NCBI RefSeq assembly: GCF_006538325.1
Contig: NZ_BJKK01000009.1
Coordinates: forward strand, 1-64,000
Source of the DNA: Alteromonas sp. KUL42
GTDB lineage: Bacteria > Pseudomonadota > Gammaproteobacteria > Enterobacterales > Alteromonadaceae
Length of the DNA: 64,000 nt
Reading direction: 5' to 3'
Both the position numbers and the translations under genes were made by a program. Below, in pieces: positions 42,653 through 51,382 of the stretch; position 1 is the stretch's first letter, and every line of letters begins with the position of its first letter. The notes beneath the pieces were generated by a model, which made no database searches, was not told the DNA's origin, and saw only the letters and a list, made by a program, of their open reading frames with translations.

Positions 42653-44416
42653 GTGGATCATATAAGGGATGAGAAAAAAGGTTTCTTAGTACGAGAGCAT
42701 AATACGCGAGTTAGCGTGCAGAAGGATATGAATTGGATAGGTGCAACACTTTTCACTTTAATATCAATTAGTGCATGTAGTGAACAAAATCCTTCAATAC
42801 CTACAGTTGAGGAAGTTAAGACAACCCAAGAAAGTGAGCAATTATTCACCGTGCAAGATGCCCTCGGTAATCTTACTTTTGCTAAGGATCAATATCTAAA
42901 GATGGCGAGCCATATTGAAGCAGAACGTCATTTATATTATCGACCGGCCTGCGTTGAAGATACGTCAATGATTTGTGTTCCGCGCTCATATGAGCACGGA
43001 GGCATTTTTATGGATAAATATGAAAAGTGGACTAACGGCTTTTTCCCCGGAGTAATGTGGAAATTACTGTCTAACAAAGATTACGTGGAATGGACCGAAA
43101 GTGAGGAAAAGCAACTTCTAAACTTTGCCACGCACTATCAGAAGGCGTTAGACGGAGATGCTACGCTTGATTCAACGCATGATTTAGGTTTTATGCTTTA
43201 TGATTCATATGGCGAAGCCCTAAATTACGAAGGCTTGAGTCATGAGCTTAGATCTAAGTATGTTTCAATTTTGGCCAAAGGTAGAGAAACGCTCTCCAAC
43301 CGATTCAATGCAGAAAAAGGTGTTATAAAATCTTGGGATTTCGTCCCCCATATGAAGGTATCCGTATCAAGAAACGGTAGAGAGGTCGTAGAGTTACACC
43401 AAATTGCAGAGCCATGGACATTCCCAGTCATCATCGACAACATGATGAACCTAGAATACCTGCTAGATAGCGATTCATCGCATTACAAAGACATTGCAAT
43501 AACGCATGCTAAAACAACACTCAAGAATCATTATTTCTATGAAGAGAATGATTCTGAACAGCGGTATCCCATTGCATACCATGTTTTTGATTATGGCAAA
43601 CGTAAACCGGGAAATTGGCAGGGGTTAGGTAATATTTCAGCATGGGCGAGAGGGCAGGGGTGGTCGTTATACGGTTATGTTACGATTGCCGACTATATGT
43701 CTGATTTAAACCTGAGCGACGCGGAACGCGAGGCTTTCGAAAAGCATTTAGGTAACGTGCTAAATAGCATTGAGCATTTGCTAGAAGAAGACTTTGTTCC
43801 TTTTTGGGACTTTTGGGCGGACAGAGACAACGCTTATAAATATGCCGAAAACACGTCTTTAGAAACGTCTGTGTATTCGGGAATTTTAGAGCTCTGTGCG
43901 AACAGAATAGAGCCTCACATTCTGCCGTATAAAGGTTATCGTCCTCAAATATTAGACGCTTCAATGCTAACTGATGAATCGCTAAACGAGCTCAAAAACC
44001 AGAAAAACTGGTATGGTTCTGACATTCTGCAGGGAGATAAGCTTGTTCCTTGCGGACGCGAACCTTACCCTGAAACGCATACTAAAATTCCTAAAGACAC
44101 CTCAGCCGCCGCTATTTACGCATCTGCACTTTATCGTTACGCAACTATAACGAGGGACGACAAGCAAAGACAAAAATATGGAGCTCTCGCTGACAAAATC
44201 ATGGCGGAACTGACTTCTAACTATAGAACTGATAGAGACAAAAATGGGCGGGATATGAGCTTCGAACTTGGATTTGTGCTCGATGAAGCTACGGGAGACA
44301 TGGGGAACGCTGGTGAAATTGATACGCCTATAATCTATGGCGACTTTTACTTTGTCGAAGCCAACATTAGAAAGGTCGACTTTGAACGTTCTCGTGGCGT
44401 AAAACTAAATAATTAA
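42653..44416 (+). CDS. GH88-family unsaturated glucuronyl hydrolase lipoprotein
   Basis: Up to 587 residues. A GTG at 42653 opens the frame, but the lipoprotein signal begins at the ATG at 42728 (MNWIGATLFTLISISAC, Cys lipobox), which is my preferred start. The (alpha/alpha)6 barrel shows GH88 features: KWTNGFFPGVMWKLL, LDSTHDLGFMLYDSYG (catalytic Asp region), IIDNMMNLEYLL, SAWARGQGWSLYGYVTIADY and DTSAAAIYASALYRYA. It removes the unsaturated uronyl residue from the non-reducing end of lyase products, probably in the periplasm or at the outer membrane. It is divergent from the PL24 gene and 15 bp upstream of a sulfatase in the same operon. Confidence 0.88.
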   Translation: MDHIRDEKKGFLVREHNTRVSVQKDMNWIGATLFTLISISACSEQNPSIPTVEEVKTTQESEQLFTVQDALGNLTFAKDQYLKMASHIEAERHLYYRPACVEDTSMICVPRSYEHGGIFMDKYEKWTNGFFPGVMWKLLSNKDYVEWTESEEKQLLNFATHYQKALDGDATLDSTHDLGFMLYDSYGEALNYEGLSHELRSKYVSILAKGRETLSNRFNAEKGVIKSWDFVPHMKVSVSRNGREVVELHQIAEPWTFPVIIDNMMNLEYLLDSDSSHYKDIAITHAKTTLKNHYFYEENDSEQRYPIAYHVFDYGKRKPGNWQGLGNISAWARGQGWSLYGYVTIADYMSDLNLSDAEREAFEKHLGNVLNSIEHLLEEDFVPFWDFWADRDNAYKYAENTSLETSVYSGILELCANRIEPHILPYKGYRPQILDASMLTDESLNELKNQKNWYGSDILQGDKLVPCGREPYPETHTKIPKDTSAAAIYASALYRYATITRDDKQRQKYGALADKIMAELTSNYRTDRDKNGRDMSFELGFVLDEATGDMGNAGEIDTPIIYGDFYFVEANIRKVDFERSRGVKLNN

Positions 44417-44431
44417 TTAAGGAACTAAAGA

Positions 44432-45892
44432 ATGATAGGCAGAAAAGCTTTCTTACTAGGTAGTATATTTGTTTTCGCTGCAGCTAATGCCTTTGGTGAG
44501 AGCACGTCAAAAGAATTAAATGATCATCCGAACATTCTTATGTTAGCGGTCGATGATTTAAACAGCTGGGTAGGGGCGATGGATGGCCATCCTAGTACCA
44601 AAACTCCGAACATTGACAGACTGGCTTCAGAAGCCATCACGTTCACTAACGCTCATGCTCCGGCACCGCTTTGTGGCCCATCAAGAGCGAGCATCATGAC
44701 CGGGCTTCTTCCTTCAACAACTGGAATTTATGGGCACGTAAAGGATAACGACATCCGTTCTGCAAACAGAAAAGCTGCACAATCGACATTTCTCAGTGAA
44801 TATTTTGCTCAGCACGGTTATTACACTGCAGCGGTTGGCAAAATATTTCATCAAAGTATAGCTGATGGAAGTTTCGAAGTATTCGGCGGGAGACAGGCTC
44901 AGTTTGGTCCGTATTCCCCAGAACCAATTAAATGGGATAGAAAAGGGACCAGTACTGACTGGGGGGCCTATCCAGAAAAAGACCAAATGATGCCAGACTA
45001 TGATTCGGCTAAGTGGTTAGTCGAGCAGTTACAGCGTAAACACGATAAACCTTTTTTCATCGCTGGTGGATTCCTTCGTCCACACGTGCCTTGGACTGTG
45101 CCACAAAAGTGGTTTGATATGCATCCTATCGATGATATCGAACTCCCTCCCTATTTACCCAGCGATTTGGATGATGTGCCTGAAATTGCAAAACGAATTT
45201 CTACCTATGACATGATGCCAACGACCGATTGGGCGATAGAATCTGGAGAATGGAAGAATATTGTGCAGGCCTATTTGGCTAGTATTTCGTTTGTAGACCA
45301 TTATATTGGACAAGTGCTTGATGCGCTGGAGTCTAGCGAATATGCCGGCAATACAATTGTCGTACTATGGGGGGACCATGGCTATGACGTTGGGGAGAAG
45401 AATCGTTTCGCTAAAATGGCGTTATGGGAAACGTCTACAAAAACTACACTTATTATTAAGTCGCCTAACTCTTCTTCAAAGTTAACAAGCAACCGCCCAG
45501 TAAGTCTGGTTGACTTGTATCCTACACTAGTAGAAATGGCGGGCTTACCAGAAAATCCATTTAATGAAGGGCATGATATTACCCCCTTGATTATCAACCC
45601 GAATGCGGAATGGGAGCATGTTGCTCTCACTACGTTTGGCCCAAACAACCATGCTGTAAAGAATGATAGATACCGCTATATTCGCTACGAAGATGGTAGT
45701 GAAGAGTTATACGATCACTCAACAGATCCTAACGAGTGGAACAACTTAGCTAGTAACCCTTTCTATTTTGATTTAAAAAATGAGCTTAAAGCTAAGCTAC
45801 CAAAAGAAAACGCTGAATGGTCGCCTGTATCCCAGTATAAAAGTAATGAGTATTTTAAAGCGCTAACGGAAAAAGCGACAGCAAGTGAATAA
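44432..45892 (+). CDS. Secreted S1 sulfatase, iduronate-2-sulfatase-like
   Basis: A 486-residue sulfatase with a signal peptide (1-22, ending ANAFG). NILMLAVDDLNSWVGAM carries metal-binding Asp residues. PLCGPSRASIMTGL is the formylglycine signature C-x-P-S-R. The block GGFLRPHVPWTVPQKWFDMH and VLWGDHGYDVGEKNRFAKMALWE are typical of the iduronate-2-sulfatase (S1_7-like) group. In ulvan it probably desulfates rhamnose-3-sulfate or a sulfated uronate-containing oligomer; the exact position is unknown. Needs formylglycine maturation in trans. It lies 15 bp after the GH88 gene and is the last gene of that operon. Confidence 0.9.
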   Translation: MIGRKAFLLGSIFVFAAANAFGESTSKELNDHPNILMLAVDDLNSWVGAMDGHPSTKTPNIDRLASEAITFTNAHAPAPLCGPSRASIMTGLLPSTTGIYGHVKDNDIRSANRKAAQSTFLSEYFAQHGYYTAAVGKIFHQSIADGSFEVFGGRQAQFGPYSPEPIKWDRKGTSTDWGAYPEKDQMMPDYDSAKWLVEQLQRKHDKPFFIAGGFLRPHVPWTVPQKWFDMHPIDDIELPPYLPSDLDDVPEIAKRISTYDMMPTTDWAIESGEWKNIVQAYLASISFVDHYIGQVLDALESSEYAGNTIVVLWGDHGYDVGEKNRFAKMALWETSTKTTLIIKSPNSSSKLTSNRPVSLVDLYPTLVEMAGLPENPFNEGHDITPLIINPNAEWEHVALTTFGPNNHAVKNDRYRYIRYEDGSEELYDHSTDPNEWNNLASNPFYFDLKNELKAKLPKENAEWSPVSQYKSNEYFKALTEKATASE

Positions 45893-45900
45893 ATAAGTAG

Positions 45901-45925
45901 CACGCGCAAGCTATGCTGGCGCGTG
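45901..45925. terminator. Hairpin between convergent sulfatase and lipoprotein genes
   Basis: Perfect 7-bp GC-rich stem cacgcgc / gcgcgtg with an 11-base loop. Only a short T-rich tail follows (attgtct), so terminator strength is uncertain. Confidence 0.5.
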
Positions 45926-45944
45926 ATTGTCTAATCTAATACGT

Positions 45945-46826
45945 TTATTGTTTAAGCGTAAGCTTGATATTCTCGGGTGTGGCATGTTTGTCTCCACCAT
46001 TATCCGCACCCGTAATCCACCAGTAAATCATACCGGCATCAGAGCTATCAAATTTGCCTGCTTGAAAGGGAACGATACCGTCCTGTTCAGCATATTCGAG
46101 CATTTCGTAGATAAGCGAGATACCATCATCTTTACTATCTTTGGCCCAATCCCAAGCATTAATCGGCGTTTGCAAGCCTACATTCTGATCGCCTATTTGG
46201 TGCTCTTCAACACCGAAGTCCAGTATTTGTTGCCATGTAAAATAGTCTCCGCTGTTATCATTTGCGGGGTGATGAGAAACTACTTTCACGTATTGTCGTT
46301 TGCTAACTTCTGATTCTTGAAGGGCATAGCCAATAACATCAGGTTCGCCAGCTTCAATAATCCATAAAGGTTCATCGGCGGTGGAATTATTGATTGCTAG
46401 CGTTAAGTCTTCAATTGCAGCTTGTTGTTCTGCTCTACAATTAAATAATTTTTCAACGTTTTCGAATGGACCAAAAACATTAAGTGCGCGGTTTATAGAA
46501 CTGTCGAGCACTCGTTGACGTCTGCTCTCGTTTTCTGGATCTATTTGATACCTAGCTTTATTTCTGAAGGGGTCTAAATCGCAAGAGTGAGAAATATGAA
46601 CAAGTCTGTCGGCAGCGCCGGCCTTATCAAGTAACGCCAATAAAACAGGAGTTGCGCCTATATCATCAGGGTCAGGTGAATTGCCGTCTATCACAACCGC
46701 AAGTGTGCCGCTAGGTAAATTGACGTGCTCAAGAGTCGAAGACTCGGAATGTTTATTGATAATAGAAGCTGAATTACAAGCAGAAAGTGCAAAACCAGCC
46801 ACTACAAGGTTTATTAAAGATTTCAC
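45945..46826 (-). CDS. Nucleoside-hydrolase-like lipoprotein
   Basis: About 293 residues from the GTG at 46826 (VKSLINLVVAGFALSACNSA, lipobox with Cys about residue 17), which follows an aggggc ribosome binding sequence; an ATG nine codons earlier (46853) is the alternative. The motif TLAVVIDGNSPDPDDIGATP, with clustered Asp residues near the N-terminus of the mature part, resembles the calcium-binding DxDxxxDD motif of nucleoside hydrolases and DUF1593-type proteins. EAGEPDVIGYAL and VVSHHPAND also fit that fold. The function is not known. In this locus it could be an exported glycosidase. It diverges from the GH43 gene. Confidence 0.6.
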   Translation of the reverse strand: MKSLINLVVAGFALSACNSASIINKHSESSTLEHVNLPSGTLAVVIDGNSPDPDDIGATPVLLALLDKAGAADRLVHISHSCDLDPFRNKARYQIDPENESRRQRVLDSSINRALNVFGPFENVEKLFNCRAEQQAAIEDLTLAINNSTADEPLWIIEAGEPDVIGYALQESEVSKRQYVKVVSHHPANDNSGDYFTWQQILDFGVEEHQIGDQNVGLQTPINAWDWAKDSKDDGISLIYEMLEYAEQDGIVPFQAGKFDSSDAGMIYWWITGADNGGDKHATPENIKLTLKQ

Positions 46827-46887
46827 GAGGGCCCCTAACACGTATCTCTTCAAAACCTGAGGCAGGTATGTATCCGAAGAAAGTTCG

Positions 46888-46924
46888 TGATTGCAAATGA
46901 TTGATATTTGTCAATGGTAATCAA
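46888..46924. promoter_or_regulatory. TGATTGA half-sites in the GH43/lipoprotein divergent promoter
   Basis: TGATTGC at 46888, TGATTGA at 46898 and GTAATCA at 46917, starts 10 and about 20 bp apart. The copy tgcaaatgattgatatttg closely resembles 18721-18738 upstream of the rhamnose operon, including the atatttg that follows. Confidence 0.55.
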
Positions 46925-46995
46925 AATGTGTCACTATGTAAATATTGTTAACGATCGCACCAATGTTACTTACTGAAAAGAGTAGTTGAAATTCT

Positions 46996-48798
46996 ATGGA
47001 CACATTAAAGCAAATGAACTTTAAAAAATTGGGTATTGCATCCGTACTACTTACGGTGCTTTCTGGTTGTCAGGTTGATGCTTCAAGCACGCTTTCTATG
47101 CAAGAGAGGCCAACAAAACAGGCAACTACCGGAAGCTTCGGTGATCAAGGTGACGGCACTTATATAAACCCCATTCTAAACGCCGACTACCCAGACTCAG
47201 ATATTGAGCAAGTGGGCGACACGTATTACATGATCACGTCGAAGCAGCATATGTCGCCAGGTATGCCTATTCTTAAGTCAAAAGACATGGTGAACTGGGA
47301 AAACGTTGGTCACGCTTTTTCCAGTCTATCCTGGGCGCCGGAATACAACTGGGATCGAATGAATGGCTATTCTTTTGGAGTATGGGCTGGTGACTTAGCG
47401 TATCACGAGGGTAAGTGGTACGTGTATCAAATAGACTATCAACACGGATTAATGGTCACAACAGCTGACAATATTGAAGGCCCGTGGAGCGAGCCAATCA
47501 TGATGCTTCCCAAAGCTGATGTGTTAGACGACCCAGCTGTATATTGGGACGAGGAAACACACGAAGCCTACATTATTGTTAACTCAGGTACTAAACAAAA
47601 AAGTGCAGATAACACCATTGAAGGTAATGAAAATCGAATTTACCGAATGAGCTGGGATGGCACTAAAATACTTGATGAGGGCAAGCTGGTATATACCGGA
47701 ATGGGTGCTGAAGCTGCCAAAATTTATAAGAAAGACGGGTATTGGTACATATTCATGGCGCAGTGGACCATGGGAGACAAATCTACAAAGCCTGGTGTTA
47801 AAAATCCAAAGAATGATAGAAAGCAATTGGTTTTGCGGTCTAAAGAAAGTATCTATGGACCGTATGAGGTTAAAACCGTATTGGAGAAAGGTTCAGAATT
47901 TGGTAACCGTAGTGCAAGCCAAGGTGGGTTAATGCAAGCTCCTGACGGTAGTTGGTGGTATATGCATCAGCTTATTCAAAATGACGATATTCCATTTCAA
48001 GGTCGTCCACAATGTCTAGAGCCTGTTACTTGGATAAACGACTGGCCAATTATTGGTGTAGATGAAGACAATGATGGGATAGGTGAGCCTGTTAAACGTT
48101 TTGAAAAACCGATAAAAGGTTACCCTATCGCGGCGCCGCGTTCAGATGACGATTTTTCTGCTGGCGATTTAGGCCCACAGTGGGAGTGGAACCATAATCC
48201 ACGAGACAGTCACTGGTCATTATCAGAACGAGATGGTTGGTTAAGGCTTAAGGCTAGTAAGGTTTTACCGCAAGGCGATAAGTACGGCCCTAAAATTAAC
48301 GAATGGACTAATAATGATGGTTCAGATGGCGATTTCTGGCGCGCTAGTAATACCATTAGCCAACGTATAATGGGCATTACAACAGGCACGGCTGTAGCGA
48401 AGTTCGATATTAGCGGTATAGCGCCAAATCAATTAGCGGGTTTTGTTAGGTACGGCGGTACGTTTAACTTATTAGGCGTGGAAGGCCTAGAAGATGGCAC
48501 AACTCGTTTGTTTTACATGGATGGAATGAGTAAAAAAGAAGTTGGCCCAATAATCGAAAGCGACACGCTATATGTCAGAACTTCTAATGCGAGGAACAAA
48601 GCAACGTACGAATACAGCTTAGATGGCAAAAGCTATCGGGCTTTCGGCCCAACTTTCACTATTAGCTTCGGTAAATGGACGGGTGACAGATTAGGCTTCT
48701 TTTCTTGGAACCAGAAGAAGGATGACGGTTACATCGACGTAGACTGGTTCAAATATGACTACGATGGTCCTAAGGGTACTCAACAGATGATGTTTTAG
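46996..48798 (+). CDS. GH43-family glycoside hydrolase lipoprotein (xylosidase/arabinosidase-like)
   Basis: A 600-residue exported enzyme; MDTLKQMNFKKLGIASVLLT is followed by VLSGC, a lipobox with Cys about residue 25. The five-bladed GH43 domain (about 50-370) opens with YINPILNADYPDSDIEQVGDTYYM (catalytic Asp base). The LDDPAVYWDEETHEAYIIV region carries the pKa-modulating Asp, and the acid Glu is probably in GAEAAKIYKKDGYWYIF. The C-terminal ~200 residues form the beta-sandwich typical of beta-xylosidase-like members. Ulvan contains xylose, so xylosidase activity is the natural guess; arabinosidase is an alternative. Monocistronic, followed by a terminator. Confidence 0.87.
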   Translation: MDTLKQMNFKKLGIASVLLTVLSGCQVDASSTLSMQERPTKQATTGSFGDQGDGTYINPILNADYPDSDIEQVGDTYYMITSKQHMSPGMPILKSKDMVNWENVGHAFSSLSWAPEYNWDRMNGYSFGVWAGDLAYHEGKWYVYQIDYQHGLMVTTADNIEGPWSEPIMMLPKADVLDDPAVYWDEETHEAYIIVNSGTKQKSADNTIEGNENRIYRMSWDGTKILDEGKLVYTGMGAEAAKIYKKDGYWYIFMAQWTMGDKSTKPGVKNPKNDRKQLVLRSKESIYGPYEVKTVLEKGSEFGNRSASQGGLMQAPDGSWWYMHQLIQNDDIPFQGRPQCLEPVTWINDWPIIGVDEDNDGIGEPVKRFEKPIKGYPIAAPRSDDDFSAGDLGPQWEWNHNPRDSHWSLSERDGWLRLKASKVLPQGDKYGPKINEWTNNDGSDGDFWRASNTISQRIMGITTGTAVAKFDISGIAPNQLAGFVRYGGTFNLLGVEGLEDGTTRLFYMDGMSKKEVGPIIESDTLYVRTSNARNKATYEYSLDGKSYRAFGPTFTISFGKWTGDRLGFFSWNQKKDDGYIDVDWFKYDYDGPKGTQQMMF

Positions 48799-48822
48799 CC
48801 TAAACCTTTGGTGATAAAGAAA

Positions 48823-48851
48823 GGCTGTAGCGTAGTGCTACGGCCTTTTTT
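48823..48851 (+). terminator. Intrinsic terminator after GH43
   Basis: 9-bp stem ggctgtagc / gctacggcc (one G-T pair) followed by six T, 25 bp after the stop codon. Confidence 0.85.
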
Positions 48852-48918
48852 AATGAGAGAAAGTATGTAACCTGAATTAGCTCTCATTATTAGATGGCGT
48901 GAACCAGAAAAAAACATT

Positions 48919-49036
48919 GTAACCGCGCTCGCGGTTACTGCTAGCCATTATAAGGCGTGAAGTTTAATTTAACCGCGAACGCATATAAACACTTGTTATT
49001 TGTCTCATCTTTTATAAAATAACCGCGGACGCATAT
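48919..49036. promoter_or_regulatory. Three 50-bp-spaced operator-like sites before hipBA
   Basis: GTAACCGCGCTCGCGGTTAC (48919-48938) is a perfect 9+2+9 palindrome. Degenerate copies TAACCGCGAACGCATATA (48970) and TAACCGCGGACGCATATA (49020) keep the AACCGCG..CGC core. The AACCGCG cores start at 48921, 48971 and 49021, exactly 50 bp apart. HipB proteins bind multiple operators upstream of hipBA, so these are probable HipB sites. Confidence 0.65.
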
Positions 49037-49051
49037 ATTTGAGGGTGTTGT

Positions 49052-49336
49052 GTGAAATTTTCAGTTAAAGATGTCAAACAATTGGGTAAAGCCGCGCAAT
49101 TAGTCAGGAAGACGCAAGGTCTTGATCAGATGTCTGTTGCCTCTTTGTCTTCCAATGGCACAACGTTCCTTAGTGAATTTGAGAATGGCAAGCCGACGGT
49201 TGAATTAGGTCGAGTGTTGCGAGTTTTGGATTCATTGGGGATCGCGGTCACCATTGATGTACCAATTGAACAAGAGTCACTTTCAGATGCACAACGAAAA
49301 CGGATGTCACAAATCATAAACGGCATTGATTTATGA
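49052..49336 (+). CDS. hipB: HipB-like antitoxin, Xre-family repressor
   Basis: A 94-residue helix-turn-helix protein of Cro/CI type: LGKAAQLVRKTQGLDQMSVASLSSNGTTFLSEFENGKPTVELGRVLRVLDSLGIAV fits the HipB fold. The GTG start follows gaggg. It should repress hipBA through the three upstream sites and neutralise HipA. The stop overlaps the hipA start by 4 bp, as usual in such modules. Confidence 0.85.
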   Translation: MKFSVKDVKQLGKAAQLVRKTQGLDQMSVASLSSNGTTFLSEFENGKPTVELGRVLRVLDSLGIAVTIDVPIEQESLSDAQRKRMSQIINGIDL

Positions 49337-50598
49337 ACCGAGCTCTTGATGTATATGCGGATGATACGTTCGTTGGCAAATTGACTGACGAGAATAATAT
49401 TTGGGGGTTTGAGTACGCCCCAGCTTGGTTAGCAAGCGAGAATCGCCACCCGCTGTCTCCTCATATTCCTTTACGAGAAGGGAAGCACATCGACGGTGCT
49501 ACCTATCGACCGGTGCAGTGGTTTTTTGACAACCTGTTACCCGAAGAGAAAGCGCGTGATTTGCTGGCAAAAAACGTGAGAGTGCCAATAGACGATGCTT
49601 TTGGATTACTCAAAGTTGCCGGTGCTGAATCTGCTGGTGCCATAACCTTGTTGCCAGAGGGCGAGCCGCTTACAAGAGGTGAAGTACATTCACTTACTTA
49701 CGAAGAAGTGAATGAGCGGATAAAAAATTTGCCAAAAGCGCCTTTGAACCGCGCCGAGCGTAAAAGAATGTCCGTAGCAGGGGCGCAGCACAAGATGCTG
49801 GTTATCTATCGCGACGGTGAAATTTTGGAGCCTTCGGGATTTTTTCCGTCGACTCACATTCTTAAACCTGAACATTCTTCGCCAGATGTTTATTACCACA
49901 CCGTTAGGAATGAATGGTTTGTAATGAAGTTGGCAAAGCTTTGTGGTTTAGACGTCCCTTCGGTAGATATTCGCTATTTGCCAGAACCGGTATACCTTAT
50001 AGAGCGGTTTGATCGCGTAGGCTTGTACCCTGATCAACATCGTTGCCATGTCTTAGATGGTTGTCAGTTACTGAATCTTGCACCAAATATGAAATACCTC
50101 AACAGTACAGCAGAGAATCTAAACCAACTGGCGCAGCTCTCCAGAATGAAAGCCAAAACAACGCTGGATATCTTTCGTTGGGCTCTATTTAATGCGTTAG
50201 TAGGTAATGGCGACGCTCATCTGAAAAACCTCTCATTCTTCATCAAAGGCTCTGATGTAGTTATGACCCCACATTATGATTTATTGTCGACGGCGATATA
50301 TGAGCTGCCGCATAAACACATGGATCATGAATTATCCCAGCCTATGGGAAAAGCACAATTCTTGGGAGAATTGTCAGAAGCAAACATTATGGAATTTGCT
50401 GAGGAGTTACACGTCCCCGCTTCTTTGGCGGCGGTTCAGGTAAGAAAAATGACAAAAGCTATCGAGCAAAATGCTTGTCGTTTAATAAATCTTGTTAAAA
50501 ATGAAGAACAGCATTCTGGCAAAGCTGGAGAGGAGCGTATGGTTAATGAAATATTTCATAACTGCATCAAAGAAACGATCGCTAACCTCAAGCTTTAG
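49333..50598 (+). CDS. hipA: HipA-family serine/threonine kinase toxin
   Basis: A 421-residue HipA kinase. The N-terminal domain (about 1-110) is followed by the activation/P-loop motif MSVAGAQHKM, the catalytic loop NALVGNGDAHLKNLSFF (catalytic Asp, metal-binding Asn) and YDLLSTAIY in place of DFG. E. coli HipA phosphorylates glutamyl-tRNA synthetase and causes growth arrest and persistence; the target here is not known. Length and motifs are complete, so it is likely active. As a plasmid-borne toxin-antitoxin pair it may also help plasmid maintenance. Confidence 0.9.
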   Translation: MNRALDVYADDTFVGKLTDENNIWGFEYAPAWLASENRHPLSPHIPLREGKHIDGATYRPVQWFFDNLLPEEKARDLLAKNVRVPIDDAFGLLKVAGAESAGAITLLPEGEPLTRGEVHSLTYEEVNERIKNLPKAPLNRAERKRMSVAGAQHKMLVIYRDGEILEPSGFFPSTHILKPEHSSPDVYYHTVRNEWFVMKLAKLCGLDVPSVDIRYLPEPVYLIERFDRVGLYPDQHRCHVLDGCQLLNLAPNMKYLNSTAENLNQLAQLSRMKAKTTLDIFRWALFNALVGNGDAHLKNLSFFIKGSDVVMTPHYDLLSTAIYELPHKHMDHELSQPMGKAQFLGELSEANIMEFAEELHVPASLAAVQVRKMTKAIEQNACRLINLVKNEEQHSGKAGEERMVNEIFHNCIKETIANLKL

Positions 50599-50948
50599 CG
50601 CGGGTTCTGCGTTGTGTAGAGTGACGTGTTCAAATCTAGGCTTAGTTCTGTTGAGAAATAATTTAGATGCGTCACTCATTAAACTGTGAAGATAAATGCG
50701 AAGTAGATTTTAGTGATTCAGCAGAATGTAGTCTGCTTAAGAAAAGGAACGAACTTCATAGTGTAGGCTTTAAACTTCCGAGTTGTGCCATTAGCAGCCG
50801 TTCGAATATTTGTAATTAAACGACAGAAAAGTACGTATTGCAGACACTTGCAGTATGATAAATCAATTGGTTTAGTGTGCGATTAACGGAAGTTCAGCAC
50901 TTGTCTAATAATGATAGAATAATGCTAATTGTTTTAGAGAATCCGCTT
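50599..50948. other. Intergenic region between hipA and merR
   Basis: 350 bp with no convincing gene. The reading frame of MerR is open further up to about 50877, but similarity begins at the ATG at 50949. No clear repeat or hairpin is seen. Confidence 0.4.
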
Positions 50949-51326
50949 ATGAAAACCATTGGAACGCTGGCTAAAGAACTAGACATTAGCGTAGAAACAA
51001 TCCGATTTTATGAACGTAAAGGACTTATCGTACAGCCACTAAAACCTGATAGTGGTTATCGCATGTATGACGACACCCATGTGAGTCAACTTAAATTCAT
51101 ATTAAAAGCTAAAGCCTTGGGCTTTACACTTGATGAAGTCGCTTCGCTCATGACGATGAGTGGAAACTGCGCTGATGTCGAATCGATGGGATTACAAAAA
51201 CTTAAGTTGATTCGAGAGAAAATTGCTATTTTGCAGCGGCTAGAACATGTGATTCAAGATATGACAAATTCTTGTAAAGCCAACCATGACCCTAATTCCT
51301 GCCCAATAATCAATTCGCTCAATTAA
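50949..51326 (+). CDS. merR: MerR-family mercury-responsive regulator
   Basis: A 125-residue metalloregulator starting MKTIGTLAKELDISVETIRFYERKGLI, the MerR winged helix-turn-helix. The dimerisation helix follows (GLQKLKLIREKIAILQRLEH). Three cysteines, in SGNCADVE, NSCKANHD and NSCPI, match the Hg(II)-binding cysteines of MerR. It lies upstream of, and in the same direction as, merC, with a classical mer operator-promoter directly after its stop, instead of the divergent arrangement of Tn21. Confidence 0.88.
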   Translation: MKTIGTLAKELDISVETIRFYERKGLIVQPLKPDSGYRMYDDTHVSQLKFILKAKALGFTLDEVASLMTMSGNCADVESMGLQKLKLIREKIAILQRLEHVIQDMTNSCKANHDPNSCPIINSLN

Positions 51327-51329
51327 CTA

Positions 51330-51360
51330 TTGACTCCGTACCTATGTACGGAGTTTAGAC
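51330..51360 (+). promoter_or_regulatory. MerR-type promoter/operator of merC
   Basis: TTGACT (51330-51335) and TTAGAC (51355-51360) are separated by 19 bp, the over-long spacer characteristic of MerR-activated promoters. Within it is the dyad ACTCCGTAC-ctat-GTACGGAGT (51333-51354), almost identical to the Tn21/Tn501 mer operator. It starts 3 bp after the merR stop. Confidence 0.9.
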
Positions 51361-51382
51361 TACCTCAAAAGTAGAGGTAATT

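Noticed and set aside
47352..47362. GGGATCGAATGAA resembling the iteron core
   Set aside because: It lies inside the GH43 coding sequence with only the short core matching; treated as chance.
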